Part shown: positions 7,787-16,280 of the stretch, piece after piece
Position numbering within the stretch: position 1 is the stretch's first letter
Layout of the letters: the number at the start of each line of letters is the position of its first letter
Assembly (NCBI GenBank): GCA_045651685.1
Contig: JAZRSV010000012.1
Coordinates: 1-50,480 of the forward strand
Direction: 5' to 3'
DNA from: CAKVLS01 sp045651685
GTDB lineage: Bacteria > Bacillota > Clostridia > Christensenellales > UBA1242
Length of the DNA stretch: 50,480 bases
Notes under the pieces: generated by a model
What the model saw: only the letters and a program-made list of their open reading frames with translations
Told to the model about the DNA's origin: nothing
Databases searched by the model: none
Translations under genes and position numbers: made by a program

Positions 7787-9070
7787 ATGAAATTAACATT
7801 TTTGGGCACTGGCTGTGCATGGACAAAAAGAGGTTGTGCTAGTTATCTAATAAACAACAACATTATGGTTGACCCCGGCTTTGGCAGTATCAAACAACTA
7901 CTTCGCAGTGATGACAAACTTTTGCACCACGAAAAAATCGAAAGAATTGACCTAATACTAATAACGCACTTTCACTCTGATCACTTCTTTGATATACCAT
8001 ATATTTTACAAAAATGTGCAATAGGCAAATATGCAGATCAAAAGCTAGTTATTATAAGCCCTCCTGGTGGCAAAGAAAAAATACAACAACTTTGCAAACT
8101 AGGTCTTGGCGATAGACAATATAACAAAATTAACTTTGAAGAGTATTGTGTTTTTCACGAAGCAAGCAATATGGCCAAGTTTACATTTAGAGATCTTGAG
8201 ATTACATGTGTAGAGCTAGACCATTATGACACTCCAGACTATGGTTATATGATAAAAGAGCCTAGTGGTAGAGTTATTAGCTTTAGTGGTGACACAGTCA
8301 TGACTGATAATGTTATGTATATGGCAGACAATAGTGATGTATTTGTTCTTGATATGGCAAACAGTAAAAAAGAAAAATCACACTACAACATTGTCGAAGG
8401 TATCGAGCTTATGAAACAATACCGTGGCAAATGCTGCATCATACCTGCCCACCTAACAAGTCAAGCAATTGACTATTGCCGTGACAAAATACACTTGCCA
8501 TATGACCTAATGGTTATCGATACTGATGACAAATTGCCATATGATTATGAGATCAAAAACAAATCTCAATTTTTTGACATTGACAAAAACTTTACATTTG
8601 ATGTTATTAAGTTTAACTATATGCGTGGCGAAAATATAACTTTGCGCTTGAGCGAAACCAAAATGCCAGACATGGAGAGAGAAATTTCTCCAAGATATAT
8701 GTTTGATGTGCTTAGCAAAGATGGCAAACTTATCGGCAAACTAGAGTACAGAGTAGGCAATAGTTTGTTTACACAATACAATGGTAGTGTGACATATGAG
8801 TTTGCTCCAGATATCGACACAAGAACTATTATCGAAAGTTTTGATGCGTTAAAACCAGTTGCACAACATCACAAACAACGCGTTATTTACTTTGCAACAT
8901 CTACAGACGATATGCCTATGAGAAAGATTTTTGAGATGATGGGTTCTACCTTAAAGGGTATTAGATACATCACAACCGAAGAAGAAAAACTAATGGTAAA
9001 AAACGGAGATGTAGAGCATTGTATCTATGAGTTAGAAACAGGCTATACACCAAGTGCGTTTGAAGAGTAA
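7787..9070 (+). CDS. MBL-fold metallohydrolase with an extra C-terminal domain
   Basis: The 427-residue protein has an RNase Z-like metallo-beta-lactamase domain (about 1-255). It shows the metal motif HFHSDH (61-66), FSGDT and a later AH that complete the two-metal site. About 165 residues follow that do not belong to this fold. Their pattern resembles RimJ/RimL-type GNAT acetyltransferases near the end (a conserved MRKIFEMMG helix and an IYEL strand), but I see no acetyl-CoA loop. The fusion call is inference. ATG 7787 follows AAAGGA at 7775-7780; a start at 7757 would lie inside the inverted repeat. The substrate is unknown. Confidence 0.75.
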   Translation: MKLTFLGTGCAWTKRGCASYLINNNIMVDPGFGSIKQLLRSDDKLLHHEKIERIDLILITHFHSDHFFDIPYILQKCAIGKYADQKLVIISPPGGKEKIQQLCKLGLGDRQYNKINFEEYCVFHEASNMAKFTFRDLEITCVELDHYDTPDYGYMIKEPSGRVISFSGDTVMTDNVMYMADNSDVFVLDMANSKKEKSHYNIVEGIELMKQYRGKCCIIPAHLTSQAIDYCRDKIHLPYDLMVIDTDDKLPYDYEIKNKSQFFDIDKNFTFDVIKFNYMRGENITLRLSETKMPDMEREISPRYMFDVLSKDGKLIGKLEYRVGNSLFTQYNGSVTYEFAPDIDTRTIIESFDALKPVAQHHKQRVIYFATSTDDMPMRKIFEMMGSTLKGIRYITTEEEKLMVKNGDVEHCIYELETGYTPSAFEE

Positions 9071-9077
9071 AAAATAA

Positions 9078-9107
9078 AACAACCTAAAATTTTAGGTTGT
9101 TTTTTTT
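9078..9107. terminator. Bidirectional terminator
   Basis: A perfect palindrome pairs AACAACCTAAAA with TTTTAGGTTGTT around 9089/9090. T residues follow on the plus strand. It lies between the MBL gene and the convergent gene ending at 9110. Confidence 0.9.
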
Positions 9108-9109
9108 GT

Positions 9110-9757
9110 TTAATTTTCTTCACATAGAGCGATGCACTCTTGTAGTGTTCTTGCAAGAGCTTTTAGTTTGTCATAATTGTCTGCATTGTTTGTGATAGCA
9201 CAGTTAACTTCTAACTGTATTGCCCAGATATTAAAAGATTGTGCAAAGGTTGCTGCGATTGATGGATATCTACCACAAAATGGTTTATCTACATTAACCT
9301 TAAAACCTGCCTTGGTCAATTTTTCTACAATACTGTCATACAACTTTTCGTTAGTTTTTATATTGTCGCCAAGATTAATACCAAAGTTGACATCACAATC
9401 AGATGTTTCTGGTATGCCGTGTAAGTCGATAAGGTATTTTATACCATATTGTTTGATAAGATAAACAATTTCGTCTTTGTAGCTACTACGAATATCAAAG
9501 TTGGCATCATCAAAAATGTTTTTTGTTTTGATGATCAAATTTGCATCAGATATTTGTTGTAGCAAAAGTGCAAGTCTAGCGCTGCCAATTTCTGCTTCTT
9601 TTGGTTTGCCAAGACGAGTTTGTCCTACGCCGTGTGGGGCAGATAGTAGTACCTTACTGTCAAAATTGCGCATAACAGTAAAACCACTCTTATAAGTGTC
9701 AGAATCTATATAAGGTTTTGACAAAGATAAAAAATCTTTAAATGTTAACTTTTCCAT
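9110..9757 (-). CDS. N-formylglutamate amidohydrolase-like protein
   Basis: This 215-residue protein has the spaced motifs of the zinc-dependent N-formylglutamate amidohydrolase superfamily. They are a SAPHG segment followed by a KEAE cluster, LIDLHG and a late LEVN with the likely catalytic Glu. Members hydrolyse amide bonds of N-acylated amino acids or poly-gamma-glutamate. The precise substrate is not evident and no histidine or glutamate pathway genes are nearby. There is no Shine-Dalgarno sequence: the -10 hexamer ends six bases before the ATG, so the mRNA should be leaderless. It ends at a bidirectional terminator. Confidence 0.6.
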   Translation of the reverse strand: MEKLTFKDFLSLSKPYIDSDTYKSGFTVMRNFDSKVLLSAPHGVGQTRLGKPKEAEIGSARLALLLQQISDANLIIKTKNIFDDANFDIRSSYKDEIVYLIKQYGIKYLIDLHGIPETSDCDVNFGINLGDNIKTNEKLYDSIVEKLTKAGFKVNVDKPFCGRYPSIAATFAQSFNIWAIQLEVNCAITNNADNYDKLKALARTLQECIALCEEN

Positions 9758-9763
9758 ATTTTT

Positions 9764-9792
9764 ATTATAACAAAAGCGATATTATTTGGCAA
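9764..9792 (-). promoter_or_regulatory. Promoter predicting a leaderless mRNA
   Basis: On the minus strand TTGCCA (9792-9787), a 17-base spacer and TATAAT (9769-9764) precede AAAAAT and then the ATG at 9757. Seven bases after the -10 is the A of the start codon, so the transcript should begin at or next to the AUG. Confidence 0.7.
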
Positions 9793-9865
9793 TAAAATTG
9801 CAAAGTTAATATGATGTGTAAAATAAAAATATACAAATTTGCTTTTAATAAACATTGCCTTGTGC

Positions 9866-9871
9866 TACAAT
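9866..9871 (+). promoter_or_regulatory. Extended -10 promoter of asnS
   Basis: TGC immediately precedes TACAAT (9866-9871). The -35 region is poor. Initiation near 9878 would leave a leader of about 22 bases containing the AAAGGA ribosome binding site. There is no room for a T-box leader. Confidence 0.5.
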
Positions 9872-9899
9872 GTAAATGTTATTAAAAGGACTAATATTT

Positions 9900-11288
9900 A
9901 TGGAAAAACAAGACATAAGAACTTTGTATCAACAATATAAAACACTTGATGGCAAAAAGGTTGTCGTAGGTGGTTGGGTTAGAAGCGTAAGAGATGTAAA
10001 AGAATTTGGCTTTATTGACCTAAACGATGGTACTGCTTTTAGAGGTGTACAAATAGTTTTTACTAAAGAAAATTGCGCCAACTACGAAGAAATATCAAAA
10101 CTAAACGCTGGCTCTAGTATGCTATGTAGTGGTACTTTGGTTGTGACCCCAGAAAACAAACAACCATTTGAGATAAAAGCTGATAGTGTAGAGATTGTTT
10201 CTGCAACTGACAACGAATATCCTTTGCAAAAAAAGAGACACTCTATCGAGTTTTTGAGAGAAATTGCATACTTGCGTCCAAGAACAAATTTGTTTAACGC
10301 TGTATTTAGAGTAAGAAGCAAAACTGCTTTTGCAATACATCAATTTTTTAACGAAAGAAACTTTGTTTATACTCACACCCCAATTATCACAGGTGCTGAC
10401 TGTGAGGGTGGTAGTGATGTATTTAGAGTGACAACACACAACTTTTATGACAAAAAAGAAATGGAAAAAGCAACTCCAGAAACAGACTTCTTTGGTAAAA
10501 ATGTTTTCTTAACACCAACAGGCCAGTTAGAGGGTGAAGCTCTAGCATTAGCTTTTTCAAAAATTTATACATTTGGCCCTACATTCCGTTCAGAAAATAG
10601 CAACACAACAAGACATGCTAGCGAATTTTGGATGATAGAACCAGAAATGGCTTTTTATAACTTGCAAGACACAATGACTCTTATAGAAGAAATGGTAAAA
10701 TATCTTATCAACTATCTTCTAAAAAATTGTGCCGAAGAGTTAGAATTCTTTAACAACTTTGTTGATAGAGGTTTGTTAGAGAGACTAAACCATATAGTAA
10801 ATAGCGACTTTGTAAGAGTCACTTATACTCAAGCTATCGAACAACTAATGCCATATAACGATCAATTCGAATATAAGGTAGAATGGGGTTGTGATATGCA
10901 AAGTGAGCACGAGAGATTTTTAACCGAGCATATATACAAAAAACCAGTATTTGTCACCGACTATCCAAAAGATATTAAGGCATTTTATATGCGTGTTAAT
11001 GATGATGAAAAAACTGTTGCTGCTTGCGACTTGCTTGTACCTGGCGTTGGCGAAATGGTTGGTGGTAGTCAAAGAGAAGAAAGATTAGAAAAACTACAAG
11101 AACAAATGGCTTGTCGTGGTCTAAAAGAAGAAGACTACTGGTGGTACATGAATTTGCGTAAATACGGCAGTGTAGTTCATAGCGGTTTTGGTCTTGGCTT
11201 TGAGAGATTTTTGATGTATGTGACTGGTGTTAATAACATTAGAGATGTTCAAATTTTCCCTCGCACACCAAAAAACTGCAACTATTAA
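9900..11288 (+). CDS. asnS: Asparaginyl-tRNA synthetase
   Basis: This 462-residue class IIb aminoacyl-tRNA synthetase charges tRNA-Asn with asparagine. An N-terminal OB-fold anticodon-binding domain (about 1-110) precedes the catalytic domain. Motif 2 is seen as FGPTFRSENSNTTRH and motif 3 as GFGLGFERFLMY, ending in the family signature FPRTPKNCNY. Asn rather than Asp specificity is supported by that C-terminus and the motif 2 sequence. ATG 9900 follows AAAGGA at 9884-9889; an upstream in-frame start at 9876 lies before that site. It is a single-gene transcript with its own terminator. Length is normal. Confidence 0.96.
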   Translation: MEKQDIRTLYQQYKTLDGKKVVVGGWVRSVRDVKEFGFIDLNDGTAFRGVQIVFTKENCANYEEISKLNAGSSMLCSGTLVVTPENKQPFEIKADSVEIVSATDNEYPLQKKRHSIEFLREIAYLRPRTNLFNAVFRVRSKTAFAIHQFFNERNFVYTHTPIITGADCEGGSDVFRVTTHNFYDKKEMEKATPETDFFGKNVFLTPTGQLEGEALALAFSKIYTFGPTFRSENSNTTRHASEFWMIEPEMAFYNLQDTMTLIEEMVKYLINYLLKNCAEELEFFNNFVDRGLLERLNHIVNSDFVRVTYTQAIEQLMPYNDQFEYKVEWGCDMQSEHERFLTEHIYKKPVFVTDYPKDIKAFYMRVNDDEKTVAACDLLVPGVGEMVGGSQREERLEKLQEQMACRGLKEEDYWWYMNLRKYGSVVHSGFGLGFERFLMYVTGVNNIRDVQIFPRTPKNCNY

Positions 11289-11300
11289 TATAAAAAAATA

Positions 11301-11327
11301 AAACCTACCAATTTGGTAGGTTTTTTT
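11301..11327. terminator. Bidirectional terminator between asnS and pyk
   Basis: AAACCTACCA (11301-11310) pairs with TGGTAGGTTT (11314-11323) and is followed by T residues. It also serves the convergent pyruvate kinase gene. Confidence 0.9.
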
Positions 11328-11328
11328 A

Positions 11329-12735
11329 TTATTCTACGATATGAATTTTGATTAAGTTGGTTTTGCCCATTTTGTCTACTGGTATACCAGAAGTAATTAT
11401 TATTGTATCTCCAGGTTTTGCAACTTTTAATTCTTTTGCTATTTCGTTAGCTCTCTTTATCATATCATCGGTAGTTGGTATTGGTGGACATACTACAGGT
11501 ATTGCTCCCCAGCAGAAAGACATTTTTTGGTAAACATCTTCTTCAGTAGTAAGAACAACAATTTTGCAACCAGGTCTATTGCAAGAAATAGATTTTGCAG
11601 AGTTGCCCATGTGAGAAAAGCATAGTATTGCTTTTGCCTTTAGTGCAAAAGAAGTACTGCAAGCAGAATAAGAAATAGCATCTCTCATAGTGTAGATAGG
11701 ATTTTTTGCAAATCTCTTTTCGTAATGAACTACTTTTTCTGCAGCTTTTGCTATGTCAGCCATAGTTTTTACAGCTTCGACAGGGTATTTACCACTGGCA
11801 GATTCGCCAGACAACATTATAGAACTTGTACCATCATATATCGCGTTAGCTACATCTGTAGTTTCGGCACGAGTTGGACGGCGCTTTTCTATCATTGATT
11901 CTAACATCTCTGTAGCAACGATAACATACTTGCCATTTTTGACAGTCTTTTTAATAATGTCTTTTTGCACAAAAGGTATTTGTTCGATAGGTATTTCGGT
12001 ACCCATGTCTCCACGAGCTACCATAATGCCATCGCATACATCTATTATTTCTTCTAAATTTTTGATACCTTCTAAACTTTCGATTTTGGCGATAATTTCT
12101 GGGTTGCCACCAAACTCTTGCAAAAGACTACGAATTTGCAAAATATCATCTTGACAGTTAACAAAAGAACAAGCAATAGCTTCGGCATTGTTTTCTACTG
12201 CAAATTTGATATGTTCTCTATCGACATCATTGATATATGGTATTTCTAGAGGTACATGTGGTATAGCAATGCTCTTATTGTTGCTCAACTCGCCACCAAC
12301 GACAACTTTACAAACAACATCAGTTGCGGTCACTTCTGTTATTTTTAATTTTAGCAAGCCGTTGTTAGCATAAATAAATTTGCCAACCTTTGCAATGTCA
12401 ACAAGTTTAGGAAATCTCAAACCAACTTGTGTTTCGTCGCCTTCTACATCTCTTTTTGTAAAGGTAAAAGTCTTACCTTTTTTAAGTAGAACTTTGCCAT
12501 CTTTGAAAGTAGCAATTCTAACTTCTGGACCACGAGTATCTACCATTATTGCACATGGGACATTAAGGTCTTGTCTTGCCTTTTTTACTGTGTCGATAAG
12601 TTTTTGGTGATATTCTAGAGAACCGTGACTCATGTTAAGTCTTGCTACATTCATGCCACTTTTTATCATTTGGCAAATTGTTTTGTAGCTTTCGCTAGAA
12701 GGACCAAGGGTACAAATAATTTTTGTTTTTTGCAT
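11329..12735 (-). CDS. pyk: Pyruvate kinase
   Basis: This 468-residue enzyme converts PEP and ADP to pyruvate and ATP in the last step of glycolysis. Visible features are the N-terminal KIICTLGPSS, RLNMSHGS, DTRGPEVR, the catalytic Lys in IAKIES, the VARGDMGTEIP loop and the signature MLESMIEKRRPTRAE. The extra C-terminal PEP-utilising domain of many Bacillus enzymes is absent. Several conserved positions differ from common sequences, for example NNG for the usual DDG in the B-domain region and MG for LG in the ARGD loop, so this is a divergent branch. The start at 12735 has AAGGAA upstream; an upstream in-frame codon would add 12 residues. ROK kinase and phosphoglucomutase are in the same window. 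Confidence 0.95.
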   Translation of the reverse strand: MQKTKIICTLGPSSESYKTICQMIKSGMNVARLNMSHGSLEYHQKLIDTVKKARQDLNVPCAIMVDTRGPEVRIATFKDGKVLLKKGKTFTFTKRDVEGDETQVGLRFPKLVDIAKVGKFIYANNGLLKLKITEVTATDVVCKVVVGGELSNNKSIAIPHVPLEIPYINDVDREHIKFAVENNAEAIACSFVNCQDDILQIRSLLQEFGGNPEIIAKIESLEGIKNLEEIIDVCDGIMVARGDMGTEIPIEQIPFVQKDIIKKTVKNGKYVIVATEMLESMIEKRRPTRAETTDVANAIYDGTSSIMLSGESASGKYPVEAVKTMADIAKAAEKVVHYEKRFAKNPIYTMRDAISYSACSTSFALKAKAILCFSHMGNSAKSISCNRPGCKIVVLTTEEDVYQKMSFCWGAIPVVCPPIPTTDDMIKRANEIAKELKVAKPGDTIIITSGIPVDKMGKTNLIKIHIVE

Positions 12736-12849
12736 ATGAGGTTCCTTTTTTATATTTATTTTACGATACAATTATACAAGTTTTATAAAAATTTTGCTAC
12801 TTTTTTGATACTAAAAAAATAATATTTGCATTTTTAATGCATTTTTTTG

Positions 12850-12878
12850 TTTACATTTAGAAAAAAAATATATATACT
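12850..12878 (+). promoter_or_regulatory. Promoter of the TetR gene
   Basis: TTTACA (12850-12855), a 17-base spacer and TATACT (12873-12878) predict a start near 12885 and a leader of about 105 bases. Confidence 0.65.
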
Positions 12879-12899
12879 CTAAATATAAATAAAAAAATA

Positions 12900-12964
12900 T
12901 TGGATAAAACCTAGAAAAATAGGGCAGTTTTTGCAAAAACTAATTATCCAACCGAATGTTCGGT
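12900..12964 (+). promoter_or_regulatory. Nested palindromes and TetR-type operator in the leader
   Basis: Three elements are nested. TTGGATAA (12900-12907) and TTATCCAA (12944-12951) are complementary arms enclosing 36 bases. Inside is the perfect 16-bp palindrome AGTTTTTGCAAAAACT (12926-12941). ACCGAA-TG-TTCGGT (12951-12964) follows and looks like a classic TetR operator half-site pair. The last is the best candidate for autoregulation by the adjacent gene. Confidence 0.6.
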
Positions 12965-12990
12965 CTATAAAATAAGGAGACTTAATTTTT

Positions 12991-13575
12991 ATGAAAAAGC
13001 AAATGATTTATAAAGAAGTTTTGGCAATGCTTAATGATGGTGTGGAGTATAAGGCTATCACCCTTGCAGAAGTTGCAAGAAAATGTAACATGGGCAAGAG
13101 TACCCTTTACGAATATTTTGAGAGCAAAGACGATATGGTATTTAATAGCATCATCTACTATGCTAACAAAATGTTAAAGTTCTTTTCTCAAAGTTTTAAG
13201 ATTACAACATACGAACCAACTTTGAGAGTGTGGGTAAAATCAATGATCGTATGTATGAAGTCAAACAAGTGGATGGTTTTGCCATGGACATTCCAATCAT
13301 ACATCACATATCTTAACGACGAAGACTCTGCAAAAATTGCAGACTTATTAGAGAAGAGCCAAAACCTTATCATAAAACTTCTTAACGCAATTGCAAAGCG
13401 TGGTCTTAACGAAGGATACTTGAGCAATGTTGATGAAAATTCTGTTAACTTTGCTTACTATGGTGCTATTGGTACTTTAGCTGAATATGTTGATCAAGAA
13501 TATGATTACAATTCTGAAGAAGGTATCGCTCTAGTTGATTTGGTTATGGAGCAAATTACTAAACAAATGCAATAA
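12991..13575 (+). CDS. TetR/AcrR family transcriptional regulator
   Basis: The 194-residue protein has an N-terminal TetR helix-turn-helix (about 6-55), with the ITLAEVARKCNMGKSTLYEYF pattern split over helices 2 and 3, and a helical C-terminal ligand-binding domain without recognisable family. The ATG follows AAGGAGA. An operator-like palindrome lies 26 bases upstream, so it probably represses itself. The convergent neighbour is an alpha/beta hydrolase. The other plausible target, the divergent pyruvate kinase gene, has its start about 215 bases from the operator. Ligand and regulon are unknown. Confidence 0.88.
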   Translation: MKKQMIYKEVLAMLNDGVEYKAITLAEVARKCNMGKSTLYEYFESKDDMVFNSIIYYANKMLKFFSQSFKITTYEPTLRVWVKSMIVCMKSNKWMVLPWTFQSYITYLNDEDSAKIADLLEKSQNLIIKLLNAIAKRGLNEGYLSNVDENSVNFAYYGAIGTLAEYVDQEYDYNSEEGIALVDLVMEQITKQMQ

Positions 13576-13592
13576 TAAAAAACAAAAAAAAT

Positions 13593-13622
13593 AAAAGTGT
13601 TACAATTTTGTAACACTTTTTT
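13593..13622. terminator. Bidirectional terminator
   Basis: AAAAGTGTTACA (13593-13604) pairs with TGTAACACTTTT (13609-13620) around a 4-base loop, between convergent genes. Confidence 0.9.
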
Positions 13623-13627
13623 ATTTT

Positions 13628-14590
13628 TTAATTATTTGATAAGCTAGCACGCTTTTCTCTTCTTTCTTGCAACACCTTACTAATTTGATCGACAGGTTTG
13701 CTTTCAAAAAAGTCTGCGACATTTTCGAATACTTCTTCGTGATTGGTGTCGTGTATGATTTCGTTTCTTGCGCCTTCATACAATTTCATAGCAACCTTTA
13801 AGTCGTGCTCTTTGAAAACTCTATATAGTTTAATAACCAATTTACCCATTTTACTTACTGGGTCATCTTTACCAGAAAGTAGCAATATTGGCAAGTGGTC
13901 GTCTATTTTTGACAAATTAGAATTTTTGAATACAAATTTTAACGCAGAGAACAAATCATCATAAAACTTTGCACTAAATGATCTAGCACATTGTGGATCG
14001 CTATAATACTCTTGAGTTAAAACCTTGTCACTATTTTTCCAAGAACCATTGTCGTGGAATTTTTTGTTATAGTGTACAAAAGAAAGTTTTTCGACAAGTT
14101 TTGCTGGGGCATCATCACCCTTAAACTTTGCTGTAATTTTGGCAACGAAATGAGCAAATTTTGCATCTTGTCTTTTCATATAAGAGCTACCAGACAATAC
14201 AACTCTATCATATAAGTTGCAGGTCTCAATTAGGTGTATCGCCAAGAATGAACCGTAGCTGTGTCCAAATAGATATAATGGTAGGTTGTATTCTTCTTTT
14301 AACATTTGCGCAAAGAACTTTTCGTCTTGGACAGTGTCAAAAAAGACATTGCCGCCTTTGTATTTGCCAATGTTATCGTTGGCGCCGGCAGTTTTGCCAT
14401 GACCTCTGTGGTCATCTGCAAAAACTATAAAGCCGCGCTTGTTTAGATATTTTGCAAATTCGTCATATCTAGTAGCATGCTCTGCCATACCATGAATTAT
14501 TTGAACTACACCCTTTGGTGCTTTAACATTATCCCATAGGTAACAATATATTTTGTTGCCATCAAAGGATTTAATAACCTTTTCTATCAT
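13628..14590 (-). CDS. Alpha/beta hydrolase, monoglyceride lipase/lysophospholipase-like
   Basis: This 320-residue protein has the serine aminopeptidase S33 (Hydrolase_4) pattern. The oxyanion region is IHGMAEHATRYDEFA, the nucleophile elbow is GHSYGS, and the acid is in GKDDPVS. The usual catalytic His, normally in a G-x-R-H-E motif, is replaced: the sequence reads GARNEIIHD. A His three residues later might substitute, or activity may be lost. The ATG follows AAGGAACA. It is the last gene of a minus-strand run behind the lipoprotein and nucleotidyltransferase genes, with gaps of 21 and 28 bases, suggesting one operon. A membrane lipid or envelope role is plausible but not shown. Confidence 0.82.
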   Translation of the reverse strand: MIEKVIKSFDGNKIYCYLWDNVKAPKGVVQIIHGMAEHATRYDEFAKYLNKRGFIVFADDHRGHGKTAGANDNIGKYKGGNVFFDTVQDEKFFAQMLKEEYNLPLYLFGHSYGSFLAIHLIETCNLYDRVVLSGSSYMKRQDAKFAHFVAKITAKFKGDDAPAKLVEKLSFVHYNKKFHDNGSWKNSDKVLTQEYYSDPQCARSFSAKFYDDLFSALKFVFKNSNLSKIDDHLPILLLSGKDDPVSKMGKLVIKLYRVFKEHDLKVAMKLYEGARNEIIHDTNHEEVFENVADFFESKPVDQISKVLQERREKRASLSNN

Positions 14591-14618
14591 ATTGTTCCTT
14601 ATCTTTTATAAAAATTTT

Positions 14619-15365
14619 TTATTTGTTTTCTTCTTCTCTTACTCTTTTGTCAAGAGCTTCGTAAACTGCTAGAGTACCGATGTCTACACATTCTTTATCA
14701 GTTGCATAAACATGTACTGGTTGACGCTTGTATAACCAGCTCAAGTAGTTTCCTGGAGAATCTTTGTTGTTGCCTTCGTCAAGATATTGTTTAATCTTTC
14801 TGGCAGTTTCTTTTTGATAAATATAAAAAGCTAATACTCTCAAATTGCTCTTTGGCTCTTGAGGTTTTTCTTGCATTTCGATAAGAACATTGTTCTCGTC
14901 TACAATACCTACGCCAAATTGTTTTAGATATTCTCTATCATTAACAACATCGGCGATACAGCAGTCTGTACCAACTTGTTTGTAGTAGTCATAAAAATCT
15001 TTTAGCTCAAACTTAAAGTAGTGGTCACCAGCTAGAACCATGATGTCATCATCGATATTGCATTTGTTAATAGCAAATTGCAAATCACCAATTGCACCAA
15101 GTCTGTCTTCGTTTGATGTAGTACCATCATTAAGAAGAGTAATTTTTTTGTTGCCTTTATATGTTTTTGTCCACTCTAAAAAGTTGTTATAAAAGCGATC
15201 GTTGCTGATTAAAATTGCTTCGTCAATCTCGTCAATTTTATCAATTTTGTTAAATAACAAATCCATCAAAGGTTGATCATTGATTGTTAACAACGCTTTT
15301 GGTTTGTCTTTTGTTAGAGGATACAATCTTACTGCGTATCCTGCAAGAAGCACTATTGCTTTCAT
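14619..15365 (-). CDS. Sugar-phosphate nucleotidyltransferase
   Basis: The 248-residue protein belongs to the NTP_transferase (glucose-1-phosphate thymidylyltransferase-like) family. The nucleotide-binding start LLAGYAVRLYPLTKDKPK is followed by the acceptor loop PLMD, a metal-binding Asp in LAGDHYFKF, and GVGIVDENN with MQEKP for sugar binding. Such enzymes make NDP-sugars or CDP-alcohols for cell envelope polymers. No C-terminal hexapeptide domain is present. The sugar is not evident. It lies between a lipoprotein gene and an alpha/beta hydrolase gene on the same strand and is probably cotranscribed with both. An AAGGAGA-type site precedes the ATG. Confidence 0.85.
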   Translation of the reverse strand: MKAIVLLAGYAVRLYPLTKDKPKALLTINDQPLMDLLFNKIDKIDEIDEAILISNDRFYNNFLEWTKTYKGNKKITLLNDGTTSNEDRLGAIGDLQFAINKCNIDDDIMVLAGDHYFKFELKDFYDYYKQVGTDCCIADVVNDREYLKQFGVGIVDENNVLIEMQEKPQEPKSNLRVLAFYIYQKETARKIKQYLDEGNNKDSPGNYLSWLYKRQPVHVYATDKECVDIGTLAVYEALDKRVREEENK

Positions 15366-15386
15366 TTAATTTCTCCTTAAAATTTT

Positions 15387-16157
15387 TTAGATTGTTTCGT
15401 ATGCATTAAGATCGTTAGGGATCTCAATGAACAGGTTAGCTCCGTATTCGACAAGCTTTGTTTTGATTGTTTGAGTACGATAAACAGTCCAGTCATCAAT
15501 TATAAGTTCGTTGTAAGTGTTAAACAAATGAATGTAGCCACTTTTGTTGATGCCAAACTCATAAGCATAAGAAGAATAATATGTTCCATCTGGTCTAGTA
15601 ATAGTGTCGCTGTAGTTCATATTATACAATTTTTGCTTTAGTAGATAGTAATACTCTTTTTCGTAAACTTTCTCGCCAATTTCTTCGATAGCTTCTTGGT
15701 CGATGTTAGCGTATAGCTTATTAAGGGTTTCTTCTCTTGGGTAGATACCAGTATATAAAGTTTTTGTTTTGGTGGTACTACCACTTGCAACATCGTAGAC
15801 AGAGACATATTTCCAACCATTGTATAGTATAACAGTTTCTGAACTTATCTCTTGGCTTCCCACAGAAGTTATGGTTTCTGTTTGGCAATAGTAGTTGTTT
15901 TGAAAGTTACCTACTGTTGTCTTTATTGTAATTGTCTCGGTAGTGTTGAGTTGAGGGTAGTTATTTTCTATAACGGTCTCGTAGTTAGCTGTTAGCTGAT
16001 AGGTGCCTACCTTTGCCTTGTTGTACTCGGTAGTCATGTCTTCGGCAGTTTTGAGGCTAGCTGCGTATGGTACGCTGTCTAGTCCACCTTTGCCACAGCC
16101 GGCGATGCAAATAACCAACATCAATGCCATCACTATGGATAAAAATTTCTTTTTCAT
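15387..16157 (-). CDS. Lipoprotein of unknown function
   Basis: The 256-residue protein has a type II signal peptide, MKKKF followed by a hydrophobic stretch, and the lipobox IAGC with the lipidated Cys near residue 21. The mature part is beta-rich, with many Thr, Tyr and Glu residues, and has no family I recognise. It resembles other small exported proteins of the window in style, for example the one at 24291. I chose the start at 16157 because AAGGATC precedes it and the signal peptide begins there; a longer reading frame would add 22 residues upstream without a ribosome binding site. It is the first gene of the presumed three-gene minus-strand operon. Confidence 0.8.
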   Translation of the reverse strand: MKKKFLSIVMALMLVICIAGCGKGGLDSVPYAASLKTAEDMTTEYNKAKVGTYQLTANYETVIENNYPQLNTTETITIKTTVGNFQNNYYCQTETITSVGSQEISSETVILYNGWKYVSVYDVASGSTTKTKTLYTGIYPREETLNKLYANIDQEAIEEIGEKVYEKEYYYLLKQKLYNMNYSDTITRPDGTYYSSYAYEFGINKSGYIHLFNTYNELIIDDWTVYRTQTIKTKLVEYGANLFIEIPNDLNAYETI

Positions 16158-16251
16158 ACTGATCCTTAATAAATAGTTTTTTTGTTTGCTATTGACAAAA
16201 ATTTTTGGTATGGTTTTTATCAAAAAAATCGGTCACTTTTCTACTATATAT

Positions 16252-16280
16252 AGTATAGATTTGATTTGAAATATAGTCAA
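16252..16280 (-). promoter_or_regulatory. Promoter of the lipoprotein operon
   Basis: On the minus strand TTGACT (16280-16275), a 17-base spacer and TATACT (16257-16252) form a good SigA-type promoter, giving a leader of about 85 bases. Confidence 0.65.

Noticed and set aside
16242..16255. NrdR-like core CTATATATAG
   Set aside because: It is a single element without the outer consensus bases or a partner box, and no ribonucleotide reductase gene is near. I treat it only as a palindrome.
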